This document shows, one piece after another, positions 45,530 to 53,028 of a stretch of 64,000 nucleotides of DNA. A program made the translations under genes and the position numbers. Position 1 is the stretch's first letter. Each line of letters begins with the position of its first letter. The notes below the pieces were generated by a model that ran no database searches, had not been told where the DNA came from, and worked only from the letters and a program-made list of their open reading frames with translations. Source of the stretch: Pseudohongiella spirulinae (lineage in GTDB: Bacteria; Pseudomonadota; Gammaproteobacteria; Pseudomonadales; Pseudohongiellaceae); the NCBI RefSeq assembly GCF_001444425.1, contig NZ_CP013189.1:2542001-2606000 (forward strand), given 5' to 3'.

Positions 45530-45551
45530 GATATTTACTCAGGTAAATATC
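45530..45551. promoter_or_regulatory. Perfect 22-bp operator-like palindrome upstream of modE
   Basis: GATATTTAC and GTAAATATC arms (9 bp) flank TCAG. The core ATTTAC-N4-GTAAAT repeats, with changes, at 45505-45520. ModE is the obvious binder, since it is encoded next door and usually autoregulated; the motif also recalls Rrf2/IscR half-sites, so that remains an alternative. It lies 20-40 bp upstream of the CBS-protein promoter as well. Confidence 0.55.
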
Positions 45552-45571
45552 CTTGTCAACCATCAATTCAT

Positions 45572-45600
45572 TTGAGTTCAATCCTGCAGACAGCTAGACT
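45572..45600 (+). promoter_or_regulatory. Predicted sigma-70 promoter of the CBS gene
   Basis: TTGAGT and TAGACT hexamers 17 bp apart, with the predicted start near 45607 and an AGAGGAAA ribosome site before ATG 45637. Hexamer matches are moderate. Confidence 0.4.
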
Positions 45601-45636
45601 CAGGAAAAACAACAATCAAAATCAAGAGGAAACCCT

Positions 45637-46044
45637 ATGCTGCGGTCAGTCAAACTGGAAGATTACATGGTTGAAAAGCCGGTGACGGTTGCGCCGGAAG
45701 CGCCACTGGTAGAAGCGCTGGACCTGATCGTGCATAACCGCGTATCCGGACTGTGTGTGGTGGATGATCAGGGACAGTTTCTGGGCATCCTGTCAGAACT
45801 GGACTGCCTGCGCGGTATCCTCAGCGCCAGCTATGATCAGGCCTCTGTCGGCCAGGTCCGCGATTACATGGTATCTGAGAACATCAACTCTGCACGCCCC
45901 ACCGACGACATCATCGACGTAGCATCCGATATGCTGGCCAAGGGACAACGACGCAGGCCTGTCTTCTCCGCCGACGGTCGTCTGGCCGGCCAGATTACCT
46001 GCCGCCAGATTCTGGCGGCCGTCCGCAAGCTGATCACTGGATAA
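45637..46044 (+). CDS. Paired CBS-domain protein
   Basis: Cytoplasmic protein of 135 residues consisting of two CBS domains (about 8-62 and 75-132), with no fused effector domain. CBS pairs usually bind adenine nucleotides or S-adenosylmethionine and regulate a partner. It has a clear ribosome site. It is divergent from modE and convergent with the SLC13 transporter, which it overlaps by 11 nt; a partner cannot be assigned. Confidence 0.85.
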   Translation: MLRSVKLEDYMVEKPVTVAPEAPLVEALDLIVHNRVSGLCVVDDQGQFLGILSELDCLRGILSASYDQASVGQVRDYMVSENINSARPTDDIIDVASDMLAKGQRRRPVFSADGRLAGQITCRQILAAVRKLITG

Positions 46045-47623
46045 ATGACGCCGGTATGATGCGCAGATCCAGATCCCAGATAACCGGTACCCCAAAGTAA
46101 ACCATCAGCGTGATCAGAATGGTTGCGATGATGTTCAGCGCAAAACCGGTTTTCATCATTTCCGTGATTTTTAGTTTCTCGGTAGCAAAAATGATGGCAT
46201 TCGGCGGTGTTCCCACTGGCAGCATAAAGGCACAGTTGGCCGCCATGGCGCAGGGAATCATCAACGCAAACGGATGAATATCAAGCGCCAGCGCCAGGCC
46301 GGCCACCACCGGCAGAATCATGGTTGCCGTGGCCGTGTTGGAGGTAATCTCTGTCAGGAACAGGATCAACAGTGCGGCGGTGCCAATCATGACTATCAGG
46401 TGCAGACCATCAAGCACAGTCAATTGACTGCCCATCCAGTCTGACAATCCGGTCGCTCTAAAACCGGAGGCGATGGCTAACCCGCCGCCGAACAATAACA
46501 AAATCCCCCAGGGAATCTCTTTTGAATCACTCCAGGCCAGGACACGTGTAGCCTCACCAGAGCGCGCCGGAATTACAAACAGCAGTACCGCTGCAGTCAC
46601 CGCGATCATGCCGTCGCGGATCTCGGGCAGGATGTCCGACCAGATAAATCCCCGGGTAATCCACATAAACGCGGCAAAACAGAACACACTGGCAACGGCT
46701 TTTTCCTCATAGGAAATAGGGCCCAATGCATGCCTTTCCTGCTGTATAAGCTGACGCCCGCCCGGCAATGATTTGATATGCATGGTAAACGCGACCCGCC
46801 CCAAATAAACCCAGCATATCGTCAACAACACTATCACCATGGGCACACCAATCAACATCCAGGACGCAAAGCTGATATCGACACCAAACAGCTCACGAGC
46901 CTGTGCTGCCAGAATGATGTTCGGCGGCGTACCGATTAGAGTACCAAGCCCGCCGATGGTACCGGCATATCCCACCCCAAACAGCAGGGCTTTCTCGAAC
47001 ACCGGGATATCTTCCTCACCCTCTTTTCCCCTCAGTGAATGAGCCACCTGTGCCGTAATGGCCAAAGCCATTGGCACCATCATCATGACGGACGCCGTGT
47101 TGGAGACCCACATGGACAGAAACGCGGTAGCCAGCATGAAACCCAGCAAAATGCGTTGCGTGCTGGTACCGACAAACGCAATGATGGCCAGTGCCATGCG
47201 TTTATGCAGATTCCATTTCTCCATGGCCGTGGCAATAAAAAAACCGCCCAGAAACAGGAAAATGATATCGTCCCCATAAGATGATGTGACGGTAGCACTG
47301 TCCAGTGCACCGGTCACCGGCAAGAGCACAATTGGCAGCAAGGATGTGGCGGGAATGGGTATGGCTTCGGTGATCCACCAGGTGGCCACCCACAAGGTGA
47401 CGCCCAGTACAGCCTTACCTTCATAGCTGAGGCCTTCAGGGGAAAAAAACAACAGCGTAATGACAAATAAGCTTGGTCCCAGCAGCAAGCCTATAAGCTG
47501 AGAACGTGAGTATGGGCCGGGTGCTTCACCGCTCGATGCGGCGCCGGAAGGAATAAGGCTGCGTTTAGTGTGGTTGTGTGAACGCCACAATGATTGCCAG
47601 AGGTTGATCAAGGGATTGCTCAT
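46034..47623 (-). CDS. SLC13/DASS-family sodium-coupled anion transporter
   Basis: Inner-membrane transporter, 529 residues, about 12 helices. It carries the two conserved SNT motifs (MWVSNTASVMMMV and EITSNTATATMIL) with the GTPPN hairpins (LIGTPPNIILA, VGTPPNAIIFA) that bind the substrate and sodium in VcINDY-like proteins. Likely substrates are C4-dicarboxylates or sulfate. A signal of the group, TEAIPIPATSLLPIVLLP, is present. Single gene, 124 bp from the next. Confidence 0.92.
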   Translation of the reverse strand: MSNPLINLWQSLWRSHNHTKRSLIPSGAASSGEAPGPYSRSQLIGLLLGPSLFVITLLFFSPEGLSYEGKAVLGVTLWVATWWITEAIPIPATSLLPIVLLPVTGALDSATVTSSYGDDIIFLFLGGFFIATAMEKWNLHKRMALAIIAFVGTSTQRILLGFMLATAFLSMWVSNTASVMMMVPMALAITAQVAHSLRGKEGEEDIPVFEKALLFGVGYAGTIGGLGTLIGTPPNIILAAQARELFGVDISFASWMLIGVPMVIVLLTICWVYLGRVAFTMHIKSLPGGRQLIQQERHALGPISYEEKAVASVFCFAAFMWITRGFIWSDILPEIRDGMIAVTAAVLLFVIPARSGEATRVLAWSDSKEIPWGILLLFGGGLAIASGFRATGLSDWMGSQLTVLDGLHLIVMIGTAALLILFLTEITSNTATATMILPVVAGLALALDIHPFALMIPCAMAANCAFMLPVGTPPNAIIFATEKLKITEMMKTGFALNIIATILITLMVYFGVPVIWDLDLRIIPASFIQ

Positions 47624-47690
47624 ATCGTGTGGTTTGCCCCGCGGTGCGTCCTGCCCAATTCCCGACCAAGCCTAATTACAGGCCGTCTAA

Positions 47691-47725
47691 AAGTAAAGGG
47701 GCAAGACTCCGCGGGGACGTACCCT
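47691..47725. repeat. Possible REP-like intergenic motif
   Basis: Between the SLC13 and phosphatase genes lies AAAGGGGCAAGACTCC followed by GCGGGGACGTACCCT, with a GGG-ACGTA-CCC type foldback. Elements with GGTACGTCCCC recur near REP-associated transposases in gammaproteobacteria, as I recall; no transposase is present here and only one copy is seen. Confidence 0.25.
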
Positions 47726-47746
47726 CACGCCACTGCAACAATAACT

Positions 47747-49174
47747 CTAATGCGAATGTTCCAGCTCGATATGGCTGTTGCCACCCCAGCAACTGGAGCC
47801 AGTGCGCTCTTCCGGGTTACTGCACAGACGGGTAGGTGTATCGGGACGACGATCAACCAGCCGCTTGCTGTTGTCGGCAAGCCTTTCAATATCAAAGGCA
47901 TCGTACAACTCTCCGGTCGCCGTCCGCGCTTCGTAGACAATACGATCAGACTCAAAATGGATCACCTGGAACAACTGTGTATCTTCAGCCAGTCGGTCCA
48001 TGATTTCCGGCGCAGACTCTCCTATCATATACATCTTGGGTCCAGAGACAGATACCACATACATCGGTCCGGTGCTGTTGAGCTGGCCCGATGCGCCGCT
48101 AGGCACGTTCTCGCCACGCCCGTATGTATGATCATGTCCCTGCAGTACCAGATCAACATTAAACTCGTCAAACACAGGTTGCCAGTGCTCACGCAGTTTG
48201 GGATTGTCACGCCCCAATGACACAGAAAACATGGGATGGTGGTAGGTTACAACAGTCCAACTATTTGGATTATTGCTTAACACCTGACGCAGCCAGCTCA
48301 CCTGAGCCGCCATCATGTCATCATCCTGCAGAGCCTGCTGAGAATCCAGCGCGATATATCGAACGCCCTGATAATCCATGTAATAAACTGTCGAGCGCAG
48401 CGCTGCCGGCCCATTTTTCGGAGAAGTCAGATGCACAGGCCATTGCGGCACCAGCAAACGGGGGCCACTCTCCTGGCTCAGGTACTCATGATTGCCTGCC
48501 GCCGCGAAATTCACCAGCATGCTGTTGATAAAGCTGCCGGCATCAAACCACTCGCCCCATTCGTCATCGTGATTCGCATCCCGGCTGGAATTGACCAGAT
48601 CACCGGCGTGAACCATCACCTGAGCACGCGGTGCGGTGCTGAAGGCCTCACGAATGACTCTGGAAAAATGGGCTTTGACGGCGTTCTGGGCGTCGCCAAA
48701 GTAAATAGCGGTATGCGGTTCAAAACCGGCCTTAGCCGTACGGAACTGAAACCACTCGCTCCATGTGCCATCACCCCTGACCCGGTAGGCATACAGCGTA
48801 TCCGGTTCCAGATCTGTAAAGGTCACATTGTGGTGATGGGCCGTGCCGTTACCGGCTTTAAGCGCTACAGTGTTGCCTTCAATCTGCTTTGATGTCAGGT
48901 GCAGGGCCGGTGTATCTGTTGCAGGACTGATCTGCGCATAAGCCTGATTAACTGAATCACGCGTTCGCCAGCTGACGGTCTGGTTGTGAGCGGGGTCAAC
49001 GGTTGCCGTTAATATAATTCGGTCAGGAAATGCTGTTGGTGCGTAGCGCACTTCGCCGGGTGGCACCAGTGTATTTTGAGCAACAACTACTGGGCTGAAG
49101 CACAGGCTGACCAGAATCAGCAGACCCACGTAAAAAGGAGTTTTATATTCATTATTTGATTGCAGTTGTTTCAT
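47747..49174 (-). CDS. Secreted purple-acid-phosphatase-like metallophosphoesterase
   Basis: Exported phosphoesterase of 475 residues. Starting at ATG 49174 (with GGAG at 6 nt) gives a signal peptide ending near VVVAQ; ATG 49270 would give an unlikely leader. Residues about 30-145 form the N-terminal fibronectin-like domain of purple acid phosphatases (ILTATVDPAHNQTVSWRT, HHHNVTFTDLEPDTLYAYRVRG). The metallophosphatase core has IYFGDAQ, VHAGDLVN, AAAGNHEYL, VTYHHPMF and GHDHTYGRGE. GDAQ replaces the usual GDxG/GDLG tyrosine-bearing motif, so metal use may differ. The substrate is unknown; it may release phosphate from organics outside the cell. Confidence 0.85.
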   Translation of the reverse strand: MKQLQSNNEYKTPFYVGLLILVSLCFSPVVVAQNTLVPPGEVRYAPTAFPDRIILTATVDPAHNQTVSWRTRDSVNQAYAQISPATDTPALHLTSKQIEGNTVALKAGNGTAHHHNVTFTDLEPDTLYAYRVRGDGTWSEWFQFRTAKAGFEPHTAIYFGDAQNAVKAHFSRVIREAFSTAPRAQVMVHAGDLVNSSRDANHDDEWGEWFDAGSFINSMLVNFAAAGNHEYLSQESGPRLLVPQWPVHLTSPKNGPAALRSTVYYMDYQGVRYIALDSQQALQDDDMMAAQVSWLRQVLSNNPNSWTVVTYHHPMFSVSLGRDNPKLREHWQPVFDEFNVDLVLQGHDHTYGRGENVPSGASGQLNSTGPMYVVSVSGPKMYMIGESAPEIMDRLAEDTQLFQVIHFESDRIVYEARTATGELYDAFDIERLADNSKRLVDRRPDTPTRLCSNPEERTGSSCWGGNSHIELEHSH

Positions 49175-49278
49175 GTGTACTCCAGGTGAAATTAATCGCT
49201 GGCCGATATCATAGATGCGCCTGTGTGACATCAACATGATAGTTTCACCACAACCGGATGACGGTTTCAAGTCAAAAA

Positions 49279-49312
49279 AAAGCCGGTATCAGACTGATCT
49301 GAAACCGGCTTT
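49279..49312 (-). terminator. Rho-independent terminator downstream of the lipoprotein gene
   Basis: AAAGCCGGT/ACCGGCTTT stem with an inner TCAG/CTGA pairing and 6-nt loop; eight T residues follow on the minus strand. It lies about 110 bp after the stop of the lipoprotein gene at 49423. Confidence 0.85.
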
Positions 49313-49422
49313 AAAGCGGGGAGATAATCACTACTACTATCAAGGGATAGTCTATCAATGAACACATTTCTGCAGTTCGGACGTAGTCTAGCGGCGGGAT
49401 ATTACAGAATGATGAAGAATTT

Positions 49423-50178
49423 TCAGGAGTTTTGTGACAAGACCAGACGCACGCTGGCCTGCTCGCCAATCTCGATATCAGCACGCACCCGCTGGTCGCT
49501 CAGGGCATCCTGCAATTGGGCGTAAATCCAGCGGCCAGTCTCGTCGCTGGGCGCCGTTATCAAAACAAAAATATCGTTGGCGGCCAGCACGGCGGCAACA
49601 TCCTGCAACTGGCGAACCACATCTTCATGACGACTGCGCAGGCCGCGCGAATCAATCCGGTAAACACTGTGGGTGCGTTGCCGCTCAAGCTGCAACTTGT
49701 CGCGCGCCACCTGTATGCCGGGATGCTGGTCATCCACCTCGGCAGCCCGACGCAGAAACAATTCCGCATTATCAAACTGGCCCTGCCAGGATGCTGTATC
49801 TGCCAGCTGAAGATAACGCTGCAGAATATCCTGCAGGCCATCTTCTGCAACCGTATTGCCAGGATCCAGTGCGAGGGCCCGGTTGAAGTAATGAAACGCA
49901 CTGTCTTCTGGCGGAGTCATCAGGCGATCGGCCCGCAGAGCCCGCAATCCGTTATAGAGAATATCGGCAACATAACGGCGATGACGCTCCGCATCGTCCA
50001 GCTCACGCTGCTGAGCGACAACACTTTCCACATCAATTATCGGTTCAGGATCGACAACCACCCGGGGTGGTTCCTGCATCGGTGGCTGTGTCGCGCACGC
50101 TGTCAGGGTCAGCATGAAAAACAGGCCGGGCATAATACGCACAGTCGTTGAGGCATTTTTGCTGATAGTGAACGTCAT
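49423..50178 (-). CDS. Lipoprotein of unknown function with TPR-like helices
   Basis: Predicted lipoprotein: hydrophobic core LFFMLTLTAC with the lipidated cysteine at about residue 28. A proline-rich linker (PPMQEPPRVVVDPEP) is followed by helices reminiscent of two TPR units (FHYFNRALALDPGNTVAEDGL; NAELFLRRAAEVDDQHPGIQVARDKL) and a C-terminal alpha/beta segment (ndifvlitapsdetgrwiy) that could be an OmpA-like or secretin-like fold. ATG 50178 starts the frame; ATG 50133 is an alternative. I cannot name a family. It lies beyond moeA on the same strand, 32 bp away. Confidence 0.65.
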   Translation of the reverse strand: MTFTISKNASTTVRIMPGLFFMLTLTACATQPPMQEPPRVVVDPEPIIDVESVVAQQRELDDAERHRRYVADILYNGLRALRADRLMTPPEDSAFHYFNRALALDPGNTVAEDGLQDILQRYLQLADTASWQGQFDNAELFLRRAAEVDDQHPGIQVARDKLQLERQRTHSVYRIDSRGLRSRHEDVVRQLQDVAAVLAANDIFVLITAPSDETGRWIYAQLQDALSDQRVRADIEIGEQASVRLVLSQNS

Positions 50179-50210
50179 GACGGCTTTCCGATCCGGGAAT
50201 GATTGCGCCG

Positions 50211-51452
50211 TCAGAATATGTCACTAAACGCGATAAAACTCAATGTATCACCCCGGGCGACCGCCGTATGTGGAGGGATAATTGCCAGACCATCAGCACG
50301 GCTGACGGAACTGAAAACGCCAGAGCTCTGATCATCCAGCGGCTCGACAGCGCGCTGCGCATCGCACCCGGACAGCCTGGCTCGAACGTATTCCTGCCGC
50401 TCGCCTGAACGCGATGCCTCAAATGCCGCCACGACACGATGCAATGGCAGCTCTGCTTGTTCGGCGCCCATCATGGCGAGCAATGCAGGTCGCACCAGCA
50501 GAATAAAGGTGACAAATGCGGAGACCGGGTTACCGGGCAGACCAAAAAACAATGTGTGATTTATCTGACCGAGAGTAAATGGTTTGCCGGGTTTCAGCGC
50601 CAGTTTCCAGATGTCCAGCTGACCCAGTTTCTGCATGACAGCCCGCATATAATCTTCTTCGCCCACAGACACGCCGCCAGTACTGATCACGACGTCATGA
50701 TCCTGACTTAGCTGTTGCAGAATCTTGCGAGTCTGTTCTTCAGAGTCCGGCAAATGGATGACTGACTGTGCTTTGATGCCCAGTCGCGCCAGCATGGCCT
50801 GCAAGACATATCGATTGCTATTGTAGATCTGACCGGCCTGCAGGTCCTGCCCGGGCTCTCTCAATTCACTGCCACTGGTGACCAGTGCCACTGTGGGCAG
50901 TCGCCCGACAGTAACACTGGCGACGCCCGCCGATGCGAGCAGCCCCAGATCGGCAGGCCACAGTCGCTGTCCGCGGCTAACCAGCAAAGCGTGACGGGCG
51001 ATGTCGGCTCCGCATCGGCGGACATTTTCACCTTTGCTGGCAGTTTGAAGAATTCTGACCTGACCTTCACGATCAGCCTGAAAGGGCTCAATGAGCTCAG
51101 TGTTTTCCTGCATGACCACCGAATCAGCACCCGCAGGCAGCGGCGCGCCTGTGAATATGCGGGCAGCACTGCCAGGGTGCAGTGGCCCAGGAGAGCAACC
51201 AGCCGGTATGCGCTGGCTGACAGCCAGCGAGGCATCAGCGACGGCGTCTACTGCACGCACGGCGTAACCATCCATGGCGCTGTTGTCCCAGGGAGGCACA
51301 TCAGAAGCAGCGAAGATGTCGTCCAGTGCCACACGCCCATCGGCATCCTGAAGCGCAACAGTCTCGGGTCGCTGCCGCCCGATTGCCAGCGCCAGCACCC
51401 GGTTTATCGCAGTTGCTACCGGCATCAGGCCAACTGGCTTGTCCCTAACCAC
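50211..51452 (-). CDS. moeA: Molybdopterin molybdenumtransferase MoeA
   Basis: Inserts molybdate into adenylylated molybdopterin, the last step of Mo-cofactor assembly. The family motifs are PPWDNSAMDGYAVR, FTGAPLPAGADSVVMQE, the PTVALVTSGSEL and STGGVSVGEEDYMRAV segments, and FFGLPGNPVSAFVTF. The start is uncertain: GTG 51452 has AAGGA 8 nt upstream and gives 413 residues; ATG 51461 and ATG 51425 are alternatives. All overlap or abut the end of the RmlD-like gene. With modEABC 5 kb away the window is well provided for molybdenum; no molybdoenzyme is visible here. Confidence 0.93.
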   Translation of the reverse strand: MVRDKPVGLMPVATAINRVLALAIGRQRPETVALQDADGRVALDDIFAASDVPPWDNSAMDGYAVRAVDAVADASLAVSQRIPAGCSPGPLHPGSAARIFTGAPLPAGADSVVMQENTELIEPFQADREGQVRILQTASKGENVRRCGADIARHALLVSRGQRLWPADLGLLASAGVASVTVGRLPTVALVTSGSELREPGQDLQAGQIYNSNRYVLQAMLARLGIKAQSVIHLPDSEEQTRKILQQLSQDHDVVISTGGVSVGEEDYMRAVMQKLGQLDIWKLALKPGKPFTLGQINHTLFFGLPGNPVSAFVTFILLVRPALLAMMGAEQAELPLHRVVAAFEASRSGERQEYVRARLSGCDAQRAVEPLDDQSSGVFSSVSRADGLAIIPPHTAVARGDTLSFIAFSDIF

Positions 51453-52350
51453 GACCCGCATCCTTGTACCAGGATTTAACGAGTTTCTGCAGACTACCCT
51501 GCCAGGGTCGCTGTTTGATACCAAAAGTCTCGAATATTTTTTTTGTCGCCAATGTGGAGTTGGCCAGCAGTGGCGGTTCAATGCGGTTGAGATGAATCGT
51601 CAGGTGATCAAGCAGCGCATACACCTGTTCGTCATGCTGCGCGGCGAACTTTATAAGCTGCTGAACAAACTCACTCTCTTTCAGCGGTTCCAGCGCAGCG
51701 TAATGATAGGTGCCCCAAAGGTCTGCATCACAGTCAACCTGCAGGGCGACCGCCAGAATAACCCTTGCCAGGTCTTCAATCGGTGTCGGTGCAATCTTGC
51801 CGCGATTCACGGTCACGGCACCGTCGTTATCGCGCAGCTCCCGAAGCCAGTTTTTTAGACGCTGATCCTGCCCGGGGCCAAACAGCCAGCCGGCGCGCAA
51901 AATCACATGCTGCTTCAGATTGGCCTGAATGGCATCTTCGCCAGCTGCCATGGTGACGCCGTAAACACCCAGCGGTTTTGGCGCATCCTGCTCGTTATAG
52001 GGTAGCTTCTTATCGCCACCAAACACATAAACCGATGACAGATGGATCAATGGGATATGCAAGTGGTCACAGACCTGCGACAGCAGGTCTGGCAGCATAT
52101 GATTGATCTTGTCCGCCTGATCAACGGCGGACTCTGCCGCGCTGACTGCGCCCTGTTGCCCGGCTGCAAAACTGAGTAGATTGATGACCTGATCTGCGCC
52201 GGCATGAGTCAGGGTGCGCGCCGTGCCGACTGGATCATCGACATTGATACCCGCCTCATCAGCGGACTGCCATTCAATCTGCCGCTCATCAAACAGGCGA
52301 ATCAACTCACGCCCGATACTGCTCTGCGCACCTAAAAGTAAGACCTTCAC
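51445..52350 (-). CDS. RmlD-like short-chain dehydrogenase lacking the catalytic lysine
   Basis: Extended SDR of the dTDP-4-dehydrorhamnose reductase (RmlD) family, 301 residues. The N-terminal nucleotide motif is LLLGAQSSIGREL and later HLSSVYVFGG precedes the active site. The expected YGxTKLxGE is YGVTMAAGE: tyrosine kept, lysine replaced by methionine. With no rhamnose genes nearby, it is probably not an RmlD. It may have lost catalysis or use another substrate. Translation is coupled to moeA (8-nt overlap), a pairing I do not know from elsewhere. Confidence 0.8.
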   Translation of the reverse strand: MKVLLLGAQSSIGRELIRLFDERQIEWQSADEAGINVDDPVGTARTLTHAGADQVINLLSFAAGQQGAVSAAESAVDQADKINHMLPDLLSQVCDHLHIPLIHLSSVYVFGGDKKLPYNEQDAPKPLGVYGVTMAAGEDAIQANLKQHVILRAGWLFGPGQDQRLKNWLRELRDNDGAVTVNRGKIAPTPIEDLARVILAVALQVDCDADLWGTYHYAALEPLKESEFVQQLIKFAAQHDEQVYALLDHLTIHLNRIEPPLLANSTLATKKIFETFGIKQRPWQGSLQKLVKSWYKDAGRG

Positions 52351-52376
52351 CGACTATGTAGACTCCGGAGCAGGTA

Positions 52377-52865
52377 TTAGAACGGAATGTCGTCGTCAAA
52401 ATTATCAAACGATGCCGCTGGCTGGGCCTGGCTTCTCTGAGCAGGAGCAGGCGCATTCTGTCTGGGCGCCTGTTGCGGTGCGTCCTGATTCATATCCTGG
52501 CCAAAGCGATCATCACTGCCGGACGACCCCCGCGAATCAAGCATCTGCATCTCATTGGCAACGATCTCTGTCGCATAACGGGTAATGCCGTCCTGCTCCC
52601 AGGAGCGGGTTCGCAGACTGCCTTCTATATACAGTTTGCTGCCTTTTCGCACGTACTCATTGACGATCTCGGCCAGTCGATTAAAAAACACGATCCTGTG
52701 CCACTCAGTCTTTTCCTGAGGCTGACCGGTGTTCTTATCTTTCCACTGATCGCTGGTTGCCAGGGTCACATTGGTGACAGCACCCCCGCTGGGCAAGTAC
52801 CGGGTTTCCGGGTCTTTGCCTACATTACCTACCAGAATAACTTTATTTACGCCGCGGCTTGCCAC
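52377..52865 (-). CDS. ssb: Single-stranded DNA-binding protein Ssb
   Basis: OB-fold protein that coats single-stranded DNA, 162 residues. The start was placed at GTG 52865 ([16 protein letters not shown]), because GGGAGGG lies 8-9 nt upstream; ATG 52883 would put the ribosome site inside the gene. The OB fold spans residues 1-110; a Gln/Pro/Ala-rich linker leads to the acidic tip DDDIPF that recruits repair partners. Divergent from uvrA, the classic ssb-uvrA pair. Confidence 0.95.
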   Translation of the reverse strand: MASRGVNKVILVGNVGKDPETRYLPSGGAVTNVTLATSDQWKDKNTGQPQEKTEWHRIVFFNRLAEIVNEYVRKGSKLYIEGSLRTRSWEQDGITRYATEIVANEMQMLDSRGSSGSDDRFGQDMNQDAPQQAPRQNAPAPAQRSQAQPAASFDNFDDDIPF

Positions 52866-53028
52866 CTTGTTGTACCCTCCCATTCGGTTCCGTCTGTGTG
52901 TTCAATAAAGCATAGCACGATTCAACGCCACTCGCCGATAATCAACAGTGCCTCCTTCTTCATTGGCGCCCTTTGCGCTGCCGCCCGGATTTGCCCATAA
53001 TGGCGTGTTTTATTGCAGCGGAACAATC

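Noticed and set aside
52866-53028. LexA/SOS box in the ssb-uvrA divergent region
   Set aside because: No CTG-N10-CAG with reasonable match is present in the gap; nearby CTGTGTG-type runs lack the second half. SOS control of this pair is not supported by this sequence.
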